A stretch of 36,391 nucleotides of DNA, taken from NCBI GenBank assembly GCA_024680365.1, contig JAILCN010000010.1, positions 1 through 36,391 on the forward strand, given 5' to 3'. Shown in pieces: positions 1 through 8,237 of this stretch (positions are counted from its first letter, which is position 1; each line of letters starts with the position of its first letter). The translations under genes and the position numbers were made by a program. This DNA is from Solobacterium sp. (lineage in GTDB: Bacteria > Bacillota_I > Bacilli_A > Erysipelotrichales > Erysipelotrichaceae). Below the pieces are notes generated by a model that was not told the DNA's origin, did no database searches, and was given only the letters and a program-made list of their open reading frames with translations.

Positions 1-163
1 GGAAGTGGAAAAACTGGCAAAGGAAAACAACACGTTTGTTGTTTTGACAAGCGCAGGCGACTGGAATGTCGATTTCTTCAAAAAAAACGGCTATCTGCTC
101 AGAGGTGAACTCAAAGATGTTCCCCAAGGACACAACTGTTATGAGCTCTACAAGATTATCTGA
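1..163 (+). CDS. GNAT N-acetyltransferase, C-terminal fragment (cut by window edge)
   Basis: An open frame enters from the left edge (first full codon at base 2) and ends at TGA 161-163, giving 53 residues. The fragment reads VVLTSAGDWNVDFFKKNGY followed by a GxL-KDxPxGH stretch and a closing YELYK. This is the usual last beta-strand/helix of a GNAT fold, in which a helix with an N-xxFF-KxxGY motif packs near the acetyl-CoA site. The acetyl-CoA loop itself lies outside the window, so substrate and subfamily cannot be judged. It is the first of nine GNAT domains in the window. Confidence 0.72.
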   Translation, partial: EVEKLAKENNTFVVLTSAGDWNVDFFKKNGYLLRGELKDVPQGHNCYELYKII

Positions 164-516
164 AGCAAAGCAAAAAAACAATTCCTGATTGTCGATTTGT
201 TCCGCAACTAACTGTTTAGTGAGACTGTCGTTCTGCTGTCGAGGAGATGAGGCAGCGGTGCTGAAAACAGCCTGAAATAATGGCTTTTGCGGGTTTTGAA
301 CGGTTCGGGAGCGTGGCTCAGTTTTTGCAGAGAGAGAACAAAATCGTGCAAAACTGCTGCTGTAACTCTCGTTTCACTATCAGAGGCAAAAATCGGAGAT
401 TGAGACTATCGGTCTGTTGTCAAAAGGGACTGTACCTGTAGTTTCGATGTCCTGCGGAAAAATAGAAATCTATAAATCGTAGATTTGTAAGGACAAAATG
501 AAGTAGTGTTTAGCGC
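164..516. other. Gene-poor stretch with a degenerate 20-base direct repeat
   Basis: I see no convincing gene in these 350 bases; the only long frame, on the minus strand at 406-648, has no coding character and overlaps the next gene. Bases 221-240 (GAGACTGTCGTTCTGCTGTC) and 402-421 (GAGACTATCGGTCTGTTGTC) match at 17 of 20 positions, 181 bases apart in the same orientation. This suggests a decayed duplication or leftover of a repeat element. No inverted terminal repeats or transposase remnant are visible. Confidence 0.4.
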
Positions 517-534
517 AAAAGGAGCTGATGACAG

Positions 535-867
535 ATGCTGATGCCTATACTTTCCATCATCGCAAATATTATGTATTTTGTTGTTCTGAATATGAATATC
601 TATACGGACCGGGCAATGATGCCGACCGGAGAGGTTCGGGAATGGCATCGCAGTCCGATCACAAGACTAAGTATTGCTGATCAGTCATTCCTGACCTATC
701 TGCAAATCATTCTTGCTGCTGTCAGTGTTATAACAAGTGTCCTGATTCTGTTTGGAGTTCGCAGCAGAATGATCAGAACAATACAGCTGGTCAGCGTAAT
801 AGGATCTACAATCGTATTTATTATCATTATGATTGTAACCTCTGATTTGCATGCCAAGTATGCATGA
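535..867 (+). CDS. Small three-helix membrane protein, unknown function
   Basis: 110 residues with three hydrophobic segments, at about residues 4-22, 52-73 and 83-102, and short charged loops between them. The ATG at 535 has a good AAAAGGAG site at 517-524. An alternative ATG at 528 opens a different, non-hydrophobic frame and is rejected. There is no signal cleavage site or recognisable enzymatic motif. The gene stands alone between two gene-poor stretches, so context gives no function. The protein is probably an integral cytoplasmic-membrane protein. Confidence 0.6.
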   Translation: MLMPILSIIANIMYFVVLNMNIYTDRAMMPTGEVREWHRSPITRLSIADQSFLTYLQIILAAVSVITSVLILFGVRSRMIRTIQLVSVIGSTIVFIIIMIVTSDLHAKYA

Positions 868-1041
868 GGCGGAAAATTACATATTCTGATTTATTGATAT
901 GTTCCTTAACTTGAAATCTGTTGAGATGGTTTCAGAAGGTGATGATGAATATGTTTCGGATAATCTCAAAACAGTCACCAGTTCAAAAAAAACACAGTCA
1001 GCCGGGATAAAAAGTATCACGGATCATGAAAGGAAAATGAA

Positions 1042-1704
1042 ATGAAAAAATTATTTACTGCTGTAAGATCATCTGATCTTGAAATGGTAAAGCAGATCAT
1101 TGAGAAAAAACCGTCACTGGTAAATTGTACGGCAAAGCAGCCGCCAAAAAAAGATGATGGACAGTCGCCTCTGCAGATTGCCCTCAAAACCGGCAATACT
1201 GCAATTGCCGGCTATTTGCTGGATAAGGGAGCGGATGTTAACTTTATCGAGGATGAATCCTGCTGCAACGCCTGGAGAACACCGGTGCTTCATGACGCGA
1301 TCAACTGTGCAGTAATGTTAAGCAGGTGGAATACCGATGATAAATATATGGGCTTCCAGATTTTCTCAACAAAGGAGAGAGCTGCAGAAGCTCTTGCTGT
1401 CCTGAAAAGAATGCTTGATCTGGGAGCGGATGTGAATGCGCTGGATTCATACGGCAACTCAGGATTGAACCGTTTTGCGCTTCAGGCAAAACAGATACTG
1501 CCGTCATACAATTATGCGGAGCATCGTGAAGGGACTGACCGGATCTTTACGGAGGAACTTCATGAAGATCTCAGAAATGTTTTGCAGGCATTAAAAGATG
1601 CCGGAGCAGATGCTGCTTACAAAGCACCGAATCTCGGTTATTCCGTCAGAGAATTCTGCAGCGAAGGATCAATTTCGATCTTGTTTGATGAAGTATTTGG
1701 ATGA
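1042..1704 (+). CDS. Ankyrin-repeat protein
   Basis: 220 residues, cytosolic (no signal peptide). Ankyrin-type repeats are visible: LFTAVRSSDLEMVKQIIE near the N-terminus, then SPLQIALKTGNTAIAGYLLDKGADVN, then LKRMLDLGADVNALDSYGNSGLN and a final LQALKDAGAD. Ankyrin repeats mediate protein-protein binding; no catalytic domain is attached, so the partner is unknown. The ATG at 1042 follows AAAGGA at 1030-1034 at good spacing. A 48-codon frame at 899-1045 overlaps this start by ATGA but has no ribosome site. Family assignment is firm; the biological role is open. Confidence 0.85.
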   Translation: MKKLFTAVRSSDLEMVKQIIEKKPSLVNCTAKQPPKKDDGQSPLQIALKTGNTAIAGYLLDKGADVNFIEDESCCNAWRTPVLHDAINCAVMLSRWNTDDKYMGFQIFSTKERAAEALAVLKRMLDLGADVNALDSYGNSGLNRFALQAKQILPSYNYAEHREGTDRIFTEELHEDLRNVLQALKDAGADAAYKAPNLGYSVREFCSEGSISILFDEVFG

Positions 1705-2036
1705 GATATCCAGTAATGAGAAAAAGAATAAATGGAATACAGAATTGAGGATAGATTCCAGTGTGCATGTTCCTGCCCGCTTCTTCGCGAACAGCGGGGT
1801 TGGGGGGACATGTTTTCTTTTTACCAGCGAGAGATACGAATCAGATAGGATTTGCGGAGATGGCAGAATACAGAAAAGCTGTCTTTGAAGATGGAATGAA
1901 CGAATGGAATTCATACCATCTGCTCCATGATGTATATGTGTCTCAGCGGAGACTGTATACCTGCGGCGGTTTCTGATATCATTGATCCGGGACTGCATGG
2001 CTGGTATCTGTGCAGGTGTGAATAGTGAGGTTTGCC
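1705..2036 (+). pseudogene. Decayed coding material, unknown ancestor
   Basis: This 330-base gap has no intact gene. Two short pieces look like former protein: a frame near 1848-1935 that reads AEMAEYRKAVFEDGMNEW then SYHLLHDVY, and one in another frame near 1929-2023 reading CIPAAVSDIIDPGLHGWYLC. Neither has a start with a ribosome site, and the frames do not join without indels. I do not recognise the family. The call rests only on residue composition and could be wrong. Confidence 0.25.
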
Positions 2037-2573
2037 ATGGAACATAACATAATTACAGGGAAAAAGGTCATTCTGCGTGAACAGAAAGAAGAGGACGCAG
2101 CATTTTTTGCGTACTGGTTCAATCAGCCGCAGATCATGTTTCAATGCGGATTTACAGAGTGTACAGATCTGGAAAAAGAACAGAAATACATCAATGAATA
2201 TCACAGATCTGACGATTCTGTATGGTTTACGATCACCGATCAGGAAGGCTCAGTCATCGGTGAAACAGGTCTGCTCAGAATGTTTCCGGCATGGCATTGC
2301 ACGGATCTTACAATTATTATTCCTGATCCTGAAAAGCAGAATAAAGGATATGGTACAGAAGCCATAACACTGATGCTGGATCTGGCTTTCAATGAGTATG
2401 ATATGAATCGTGTATCGATCGGAGTTGTTGGGCTGAATACCAGTGCTCTGGAGTTTTACAGGAAGATCGGATTCCGGCAGGAAGGCATACAGGAACAGGG
2501 ATATTATTACAATGGAGAATACAGTGACTTTGTCATGATGCGGATCCTGCGTGAAGAATGGAAAACGCCGTGA
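2037..2573 (+). CDS. GNAT N-acetyltransferase, RimJ/RimL type
   Basis: 178 residues. It opens with KKVILREQKEEDAAFFAYW, typical of the RimJ/RimL (Acetyltransf_3) branch, and has the acetyl-CoA loop as EKQNKGYGTEA (Q-x-x-G-x-G/A type). The closing helix NTSALEFYRKIGFRQEG is followed by the YYNGEYSDFVMM strand. Such enzymes transfer acetyl from acetyl-CoA to an amine: a protein N-terminus, polyamine or antibiotic. I choose ATG 2037, with GAGG at 2027-2030, rather than the GTG at 2025, which would lie inside that ribosome site. The gene is isolated by weak gene-free spacers on both sides. Confidence 0.88.
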   Translation: MEHNIITGKKVILREQKEEDAAFFAYWFNQPQIMFQCGFTECTDLEKEQKYINEYHRSDDSVWFTITDQEGSVIGETGLLRMFPAWHCTDLTIIIPDPEKQNKGYGTEAITLMLDLAFNEYDMNRVSIGVVGLNTSALEFYRKIGFRQEGIQEQGYYYNGEYSDFVMMRILREEWKTP

Positions 2574-2790
2574 TTTATGACAGAACAATGATATGACCGG
2601 GCGAAGCTGTTCCGGGTAAATCTGTTATTATAACTATTAAGAAAGTGAGAAAGCCTGAGCTCAGGAAACGATCAGGAAGAGTGTCTTTTCCTGAAGATCG
2701 ATGAAATTCCTGCTGTTCACTGGAAATAAGCTGGAAAACATCAATGATCAATTTCTCTGATTTTCAAGGCTGACTGAGGGAGAAACTGAT

Positions 2791-3729
2791 ATGAAACGTA
2801 AAGACCTGCAGAAAAAAATGAATTTGTTCATACCGGATGAGAAACAGATCCGTGTCATTGTTGACAGTGATGTGCGCAATGAAGCAGACGATCCGTTTGC
2901 AATTGCTCATTTTCTGCTGACGCCGGTGTTTGATGTATGAGGTATTATCGCAGCGCATCATGAATCAAAAGCAGTCATCCCTGAGACAACGATGGAGACG
3001 AATTACCGGGAGCTTATGAAACTCATGGATGCATCAGGAATGGAAGATGTGCCGATCTTCCGGGGATGTGCTAGACCGCTCAGATCGGAAGATGAGATCA
3101 TTGAAAGTGAGGGCTGTGATCTGATCATCCGGGAAGCTATGAAAGAGGACAGCAGACCTCTGTATGTCGCGGTTCTGGGCACAATGACAGATATTGCGTC
3201 TGCCATCAACAAAGCGCCGGAGATCGCTGACAAACTGATCGTTGTCTTTACAGGCGGTCAGAAGTATCCGGACGGCGGTCCGGAATTCAATTTCAGCCAA
3301 GACGTGATGGCTGTCAGAAAACTGTTTTCGTCCAAAGCGGGCGTATGGCAGATCCCTCTGCAGGTCTGCTGCACGATGGAGATCACCCTGGCCCAGCTTG
3401 CCTGCCGGGTGCGTCCATGGGGCAGATTCGGAAGATATCTGTACGGTCAGCTGAAAGAATATAACCTGAACAATGACGAACCGGTATCACTGCGCCGCGG
3501 TGAGAACTGGTCTCTCGGTGATTCACCGACTGCCGGTGTTCTGTTGACTACTGAATGGCGAGGCAATTTTCATACGGAGAAAGCACCAATTCTGAATGAT
3601 GATCAGACCTATACATATAACCCTGAAGGCAAAGAGATCCGTGTCTATGACTACGTGGATCCGTCGATGATCCTGGAGGATTTCTATGCCAAACTGGAAT
3701 TATATTCAGAAAAAGAGAACGCGGATTGA
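2791..3729 (+). pseudogene. Nucleoside hydrolase-like protein, interrupted by in-frame TGA
   Basis: The frame starts at ATG 2791, behind GAGGGA at 2776-2781, and reads IRVIVDSDVRNEADDPFAIA, the N-terminal calcium/ribose-binding signature of inosine-uridine nucleoside hydrolase-like proteins. It then meets TGA at 2938-2940 (codon 50) in the context FDV-stop-GIIAAHHE. The same frame continues for 262 more codons with no other interruption. Family members usually have Arg or Lys at this place, and AGA or CGA becomes TGA by one substitution. TGA is clearly a stop elsewhere here. The 245-residue downstream part (ATG 2992) lacks the first metal-binding aspartates and would probably be inactive. Known role of the family: hydrolysis of the N-glycosidic bond in ribonucleosides. 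Confidence 0.8.
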
Positions 3730-3769
3730 ACCGTGAAATGATCAGTTTTGATATAAAGGATCAGACACA

Positions 3770-4267
3770 ATGGAAAAAGAATCACAGGACACGATTTTTC
3801 AGGACGGAGATTTCCTGCTGAGACAGTCTGACGGAACATATTATGTTTCGATCGCAGACCAGACGTATCTGCTGTCAGATCATCTGTATGAACCGTATCT
3901 GTCCATGAAATCAGAAAAGGGAATGATGATCATTCATAACGCATTTACATTGGATGAACTGTGCCGCTGTGCGAAAACAGACGGAACTGTTGAAATGATC
4001 ACAGGAAATGCATATAACATGAAAGGTATCTGCAGACTGCTGCGCAAAGCCGCTGCTCTTTCACGAGATTCTGTGGACATCGGGTATCTTGAAGGATGCT
4101 GCTTTCTGGATCTGCTTGCGGATCACGGGGCATTTTCTGAAGAGACAGCCGCAGATCCTTCATCCTGCGGAATGAAAAATCCCAGGCTGATGCAGCCGTT
4201 TCTCCATTCGAAGAAGGCGTGCTGCACAAAAGACGGGAGATTCTATCTTCCGGGAAAATCCTTATGA
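3770..4267 (+). CDS. Conserved-looking hypothetical protein
   Basis: 165 residues, soluble. It begins with a beta-rich part (FQDGDFLLRQSDGTYYVSI) followed by LYEPYLSMKSEKGMMIIHNAF and a helical middle. The C-terminal part is Cys-containing and ends GRFYLPGK. No catalytic motif or signal peptide is seen and I do not recognise the family. The start is supported by AAAGGA about 8 bases upstream. It sits between the broken nucleoside hydrolase and a methyltransferase and may be co-transcribed with both. Confidence 0.6.
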   Translation: MEKESQDTIFQDGDFLLRQSDGTYYVSIADQTYLLSDHLYEPYLSMKSEKGMMIIHNAFTLDELCRCAKTDGTVEMITGNAYNMKGICRLLRKAAALSRDSVDIGYLEGCCFLDLLADHGAFSEETAADPSSCGMKNPRLMQPFLHSKKACCTKDGRFYLPGKSL

Positions 4268-4273
4268 AGCACA

Positions 4274-4290
4274 GGAGCTGACTCAGCTCC
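4274..4290 (+). repeat. Perfect hairpin just upstream of the methyltransferase ribosome site
   Basis: GGAGCTG-ACT-CAGCTCC forms a 7-bp stem with a 3-base loop (8 matching positions if read as a palindrome). It has no U-tract, so it is not an intrinsic terminator. It ends one or two bases before the AGGAG of the next gene, so it could shape translation or mark an RNA-processing point. That role is inference. Confidence 0.45.
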
Positions 4291-4303
4291 AGGAGAACGA
4301 CTT

Positions 4304-5092
4304 ATGGCATCAAGAACAGAGATCATCAGCAGATTTTACGATCAGGCCGATGAGGACGGGCGTCTTCAGAGGAGCAGACACGGACAGCTGGAATATGCTG
4401 TTACCATGAACTATATTCACCGCTATGCGTCAGAGGGCTCGTCAATTCTTGAGACTGGCGCAGGAACCGGCAGATATTCAGCTGCCCTGGCTGAAGAGGG
4501 ATTTCATGTGACTGCAGTGGAACTGACAGAAAACAATTTTCTGATCCTGCAGAAGAAAAGCAGGGATATCAAAAACCTGAAAGCAGTTCAGGGGGACGCG
4601 ACGGATCTGAGCAGTTTTGCGGATCAGTCTTTTGATATGACGCTGGTGCTGGGACCGCTGTATCACCTGTATGAGAAAGAAGATATCAACAAAGCAATTG
4701 ATGAAGCGATCCGCGTCACAAAGAAGGACGGCATCATCTTCTTTGCGTTCCTTTCTGTGTTCGGGATCATGTATGCCAATTATTTTCAGGGCAACTGGGC
4801 TTTTGGACAGACAGAAAACTTTACAGATGATCTCAACATCAGGCATTTCAAGGAACAGCTGTTTACCGGCTATGATGTGACAGAGTTTGAGCAGCTGTTT
4901 GCCGGAAAACCGGTGCAGTGGATCACCACAGCCGGTACAGACGGCATCCTGGAACCGATCGAAGAGCGTTCTGACTTTACGATCACAGATGAAGATTTCA
5001 GGCAGTTTACAGACTGGTATCTTGCGTTTGCAGAGAAACGGGAACTGCTCGGCAGTACGAATCATCTTCTGTATATCTGCCGCAGACTGTGA
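4304..5092 (+). CDS. Class I SAM-dependent methyltransferase
   Basis: 262 residues. Motif I is SILETGAGTGRYSAALAEEG (about residues 47-66), which binds SAM. An acidic strand end (VTAVELT) follows, then motif II/III around GDATDLSSFADQSFDMTLVLGPLYHL, and the post-III strand TKKDGIIFFAFLS. This is the common UbiE/Tam-like fold; the substrate is not predictable. The start follows CAGGAG with a spacer of about 9 bases. It lies 34 bases upstream of the Nudix-fusion gene with no terminator between, so the two are probably co-transcribed. Family confidence is high, substrate unknown. Confidence 0.9.
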   Translation: MASRTEIISRFYDQADEDGRLQRSRHGQLEYAVTMNYIHRYASEGSSILETGAGTGRYSAALAEEGFHVTAVELTENNFLILQKKSRDIKNLKAVQGDATDLSSFADQSFDMTLVLGPLYHLYEKEDINKAIDEAIRVTKKDGIIFFAFLSVFGIMYANYFQGNWAFGQTENFTDDLNIRHFKEQLFTGYDVTEFEQLFAGKPVQWITTAGTDGILEPIEERSDFTITDEDFRQFTDWYLAFAEKRELLGSTNHLLYICRRL

Positions 5093-5125
5093 TCCTGAGT
5101 GGAAATTGAACTGAGGAACACAGGT

Positions 5126-6190
5126 ATGGAAATATGGGACGCATATAATTCTGATTTTGAAGTCATTGAAGGCATGACACTGATCAGAGGCGAAGAAAAC
5201 ACTATTCCGCAGGGAGTATATCACCTTGTCTGCGATGTCCTGGTCAGACATACGGACGGAACATTTCTTCTGATGCAGCGTGATCCAGGCAAAGCATTCG
5301 GCGGCATGTGGGAAGCAACGGCAGGAGGCTCTGCACTCAGAGGGGAAGCACCGGTTGAATGCGCAGCCAGAGAATTGCGGGAGGAAACAGGGATCACTGC
5401 AGCGGAACTGGATGAACTGAGACGTGTAACAAATGACAGAACACACAGCATCTATGTCGAATACCTCTGCGTCACGGACTGTGACAAGCAGAGCGTTGTA
5501 CTGCAGGAAGGTGAAACAGCAGCGTATCAATGGGTGACAGCGGATGAGATCCTGCACATGTCACCGGAAGAATTTCTGAGCAAAAGAATGCTGGGATCTG
5601 TCAGGCAGATGACCTTCGATGATTATCTGAGAGAAACGGAAACGATCAATTACAGTGATCCGCTGATTCAGGGAAAGGCAAAGGAACTGAAGCAGATTTC
5701 ATGTTCTCAGTTAAGCTATATAGAGAACTCGTACAGATTTGTCCGTGATGAAATACCGCATTCCTGGGATATACAGTCTGAGACAGTATCTCATACGGCA
5801 GGCGACGTATTATTGAACGGAACAGGGATCTGCTGGACAAAGTCCTGTCTTCTTGCGGCGCTTCTCAGAGCTGCCGGCATTCCATCCGGCATCTCATATC
5901 AGTACCTGACAAGAGCGGATGACAGCGCGGATAAAGGCTATATCATTCATGCGCTGAATACGGTATATATCAGTGAGCTGGACCGGTGGATCCGGCTTGA
6001 CGCAAGAGGAAACAAAGAAAATGTGCATGCGGAATTCAGCCTGGAGGAAGAACGTCTTGCTTTCCCAATCAGAGCAGAACTGGGAGAACGTGATTACCGG
6101 GACAATCATCCGGATCTTGATGACAGGCTGATCAGGATCTTGAAAGACAGCCGCAATATCCTGAAGATCGAGGCTGATTTTCAGCTGTAA
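5126..6190 (+). CDS. Nudix hydrolase fused to transglutaminase-like domain
   Basis: 354 residues in one frame. The N-terminal half (about 1-160) is a Nudix hydrolase of the isopentenyl-diphosphate-isomerase-like type (MEIWDAYNSDFEV start). It has a complete Nudix box, G-x5-E-x7-REL-x-EE-x-GI, at about residues 68-90. From about residue 162 (MTFDDYLRETETINYSDPLI) the protein becomes a transglutaminase-like protein with the triad Cys236 (GICWTKS), His275 (YIIHALN) and Asp292 (IRLDARG). Each half alone has normal family length. ATG 5126 with GAGG at 5113-5116 is preferred over GTG 5099. The first half would cleave nucleoside-diphosphate-linked substrates and the second act as a thiol peptidase or acyltransferase. 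The joint role is unknown. Confidence 0.88.
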   Translation: MEIWDAYNSDFEVIEGMTLIRGEENTIPQGVYHLVCDVLVRHTDGTFLLMQRDPGKAFGGMWEATAGGSALRGEAPVECAARELREETGITAAELDELRRVTNDRTHSIYVEYLCVTDCDKQSVVLQEGETAAYQWVTADEILHMSPEEFLSKRMLGSVRQMTFDDYLRETETINYSDPLIQGKAKELKQISCSQLSYIENSYRFVRDEIPHSWDIQSETVSHTAGDVLLNGTGICWTKSCLLAALLRAAGIPSGISYQYLTRADDSADKGYIIHALNTVYISELDRWIRLDARGNKENVHAEFSLEEERLAFPIRAELGERDYRDNHPDLDDRLIRILKDSRNILKIEADFQL

Positions 6191-6213
6191 AAGAAAAACT
6201 GGCAGAGGTTTGT

Positions 6214-6684
6214 ATGATCAGTATTGAAGAAATACCCGTAGAAAGAATCAGTGAATTCTGGGAGAAACACATCAGATACCTTGTCAATGATGGCATCATC
6301 TCTGATGAAGAAAACATCGATTATTTCAGCGGGGAAGAATACAGAGGTATCCTGAAGGAACATATGGTCCGCAGTACTGACCGGCACCATATGATCTGTT
6401 TCTGCCGGGATGGCGAAAGGATCGGTGCGGCGTCCTACTGTATTTACCAGAGTGAAGACGGAAAATGCTTCATCCTGGATTACTGGGTGTTCCCTCAGTT
6501 CCGGGGAAACGGCACAGGTCATCTGTGCTTTGAAGCGCTGGAGAAGTATACAAAAGCTGACGGAGCAGAATACTATGAACTGAACAGCACGAAAGAAGAT
6601 TCTGTCCGCTTCTGGAAATCACTTGGCTTCAGAGAAAACGGAAACGATGAGTATGATATGCCATTGTTTGTTAAAAATATATAA
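6214..6684 (+). CDS. GNAT N-acetyltransferase
   Basis: 156 residues. Core strands read GERIGAASYCIY and CFILDYWVFPQFRGNGTGHLCFEAL, where the acetyl-CoA loop is QFRGNGTG (R/Q-x-x-G-x-G). The typical closing helix is DSVRFWKSLGFREN. ATG 6214 follows GAGG. The gene is 23 bases downstream of the Nudix fusion and its stop lies just before the MBL-fold gene, so an operon is likely. The acceptor substrate cannot be told. Confidence 0.87.
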   Translation: MISIEEIPVERISEFWEKHIRYLVNDGIISDEENIDYFSGEEYRGILKEHMVRSTDRHHMICFCRDGERIGAASYCIYQSEDGKCFILDYWVFPQFRGNGTGHLCFEALEKYTKADGAEYYELNSTKEDSVRFWKSLGFRENGNDEYDMPLFVKNI

Positions 6685-6716
6685 TGAGTTTGCGAATCCA
6701 TGGAAAGGAGCATGAT

Positions 6717-7478
6717 ATGTTATTTACCCAGATCCGGAATGCCACAGTCAAACTGAACTATGATCATGTCTGTTTTATGATCGATCCCTGGCTGCAGGAT
6801 GTCTGTACGGAAGAAGAACGAGAAGCAGTGGCTGTGAACAGAAAGTTTATCTCCAAACCGGTCGCTGCGCTGCCGATGCCTGTAAAAGAGATCCTTCAGG
6901 GTGTTGATGTCTGTATCATTACCCATGATCATCCGGATCATTTCACGCCTGATTACCTTCCCAATGATTTTCCGCTTGTCTGTCAGAATCAGAAAGACGC
7001 GGAGAAAGCAGAAAGCCTCGGCTTTGTTAATGTCCGCTGGTTTGAAAACGATGTGATGCAGTTTGGTGATGTAACGGTAAAGCGGGTCGGCGGAAAACAC
7101 GGCGACAGTGAGCTCCTGGCTGAGAAAGCAGGACCTGTCTCGGGATTTGTCTTCAGCTGTGAGAATGAAAAGAAAGTATATCTGGCAGGCGATACGGTTT
7201 TCTGCGATGTTGTACAGAAAGTTATTCGGGAAGAGAAGCCGGATGTTGTGATCGTGAACAGCTGCGACGCTAGAACGAGCAGCGGCAGACTGATCATGAA
7301 CGCGGAAGATGTTATCAGTACATGCAGATGTCTGAAGAACGGAATAGTCATTGCCAGCCACATGGACGCGGTCAGTCATGCCCATCTGACAAGAAAACAG
7401 CTGAAAGCCTGCCTGGAAGAGGCAGGATACGCACAGCAGGTGCTGATCCCTGAAGACGGAGAAACGATCCGCATCTGA
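6717..7478 (+). CDS. MBL-fold metal-dependent hydrolase, UlaG-like
   Basis: 253 residues. The metal-binding motif H-x-H-x-D-H is HDHPDH at residues 70-75. Further ligands are the histidine in VGGKHGD, the aspartate in YLAGDTVF and the histidine in VIASHMDAVSH. The N-terminal IRNATVKLNY then FMIDPWL is typical of the UlaG/L-ascorbate-6-phosphate lactonase-like branch. Members hydrolyse phosphoesters or lactones using Zn or Mn in the cytosol. ATG 6717, preceded by AAAGGAG at 6704-6710, is much better than ATG 6684, which has no ribosome site and would place AAAGGAG inside the gene. Confidence 0.9.
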   Translation: MLFTQIRNATVKLNYDHVCFMIDPWLQDVCTEEEREAVAVNRKFISKPVAALPMPVKEILQGVDVCIITHDHPDHFTPDYLPNDFPLVCQNQKDAEKAESLGFVNVRWFENDVMQFGDVTVKRVGGKHGDSELLAEKAGPVSGFVFSCENEKKVYLAGDTVFCDVVQKVIREEKPDVVIVNSCDARTSSGRLIMNAEDVISTCRCLKNGIVIASHMDAVSHAHLTRKQLKACLEEAGYAQQVLIPEDGETIRI

Positions 7479-7520
7479 AGAAATGCAGCAGACCAGAGAA
7501 AAAGGAAAAACGACAGGATC

Positions 7521-7838
7521 ATGGACACAGAAAGAGCGAAAGCAGTCTTTGCTGAGCTGGAAAAGCATCTGAAAGCACAGCAGAGCAGATATCTGAACAC
7601 ACAGATCTGGAACGCCGGAGACGCGGTGCGCTGTCTTGAACAGGCGGCTTCGGAAGAAGAGAAGGAAGAGATCGTCAGACAGTATTACCGGTATCTTTTT
7701 CCCGGCGGCAGGGGCGGACTTTCAGACGTGGTCCTCTGGGATGACGATCTGAAGACCAGGATCGCTCTGAATGCACCGATCGTGAATGCTGAAAAAGAGC
7801 TTCAGCGGATCATTGAAGAAGCTGATCAGACAGAATGA
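7521..7838 (+). CDS. Hypothetical protein
   Basis: 105 residues, mostly helical and acidic, with no membrane segment or signal peptide. A central part reads RQYYRYLFPGGRGGLSDVVLW. No family is recognised. The ribosome site is poor: AAAGGA is 14 bases upstream and an AGGA lies too close to the ATG. The gene fits tightly between the MBL-fold gene (42 bases upstream) and the next small gene (45 bases downstream), and its residue composition is protein-like. Confidence 0.6.
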   Translation: MDTERAKAVFAELEKHLKAQQSRYLNTQIWNAGDAVRCLEQAASEEEKEEIVRQYYRYLFPGGRGGLSDVVLWDDDLKTRIALNAPIVNAEKELQRIIEEADQTE

Positions 7839-7883
7839 GAAAAAACACAGCTGTCCGCAGTCAGCAGTGAATGGAGGAATGGA

Positions 7884-8195
7884 ATGGTTGGAAAATACAA
7901 AGTCATCACGCTGTGCGGAAGTACCCGGTTCAAAGATGCATTCCTGGAAGCGCAGAAGCGCCTGACTCTGGAAGGAAACATCGTGATCAGCGTAGGTCTC
8001 TTCGGTCATTCCGGCGATGATGAGGTCTGGACAGAAGGGACCAAGGAAATGCTGGATGATATGCATAAGCGGAAGATCGATATGGCAGATGAGATCTTTG
8101 TGATCAATGTCGGTGGCTATATCGGCGCAAGCACGCGGTCGGAAATTGAATACGCAGAAACCAGCGGGAAAATCGTGAGGTATCTGGAAGAGTGA
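7884..8195 (+). CDS. Nucleoside 2-deoxyribosyltransferase-like / DUF4406-like protein
   Basis: 103 residues. It starts with KVITLCGSTRFKDAFLEAQ, the Rossmann-like phosphate loop typical of the nucleoside deoxyribosyltransferase superfamily. Next come NIVISVGLFGHSGDDEVW, KEMLDDMHKRKIDMADEIFVINVGGYIG and STRSEIEYAETSGKIVRYL, where the second-to-last strand carries the usual S-x-x-E-x-x-x-A catalytic-site helix. Such short members are common in phages and Firmicutes, and their substrate is mostly unproven. The gene ends just before a terminator and closes an operon that may begin at the methyltransferase. Confidence 0.82.
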   Translation: MVGKYKVITLCGSTRFKDAFLEAQKRLTLEGNIVISVGLFGHSGDDEVWTEGTKEMLDDMHKRKIDMADEIFVINVGGYIGASTRSEIEYAETSGKIVRYLEE

Positions 8196-8200
8196 ATACG

Positions 8201-8237
8201 ACAGTTCTGTCCGAGGACGGAACTGTTTTGGTTTTTT
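8201..8237 (+). terminator. Intrinsic terminator
   Basis: ACAGTTCTGTCC pairs with GGACGGAACTGT (12 positions, one T-G wobble, tiny loop), followed by TTTGGTTTTTT. It begins 6 bases after the stop of the deoxyribosyltransferase-like gene and ends that operon. Confidence 0.88.

Noticed and set aside
899-1045. A 48-codon frame that overlaps the ankyrin gene start by ATGA
   Set aside because: No ribosome site before its ATG and no recognisable protein pattern; the overlap may be chance.
2574-2790. Palindrome CCTGAGCTCAGG (2654-2665) and a nearby CAGGAA/TTCCTG hairpin
   Set aside because: No T-tract or promoter relation; probably chance or a weak RNA structure without clear role.
2938-2940. TGA read as selenocysteine or tryptophan in the nucleoside hydrolase-like gene
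   Set aside because: The position normally holds a basic residue, no selenocysteine-type stem-loop is obvious after it, and TGA ends many nearby genes.
4150-4297. A second coding-like frame at the end of the hypothetical gene 3770-4267, suggesting a frameshift
   Set aside because: The annotated frame ends in a natural-looking GRFYLPGK tail, and the other frame has a stop just upstream with no joining point; treated as a shadow.
4478-5557. A 359-codon minus-strand frame
   Set aside because: It lies opposite the methyltransferase and Nudix genes, has Cys/Phe/His-rich shadow composition, and no ribosome site.
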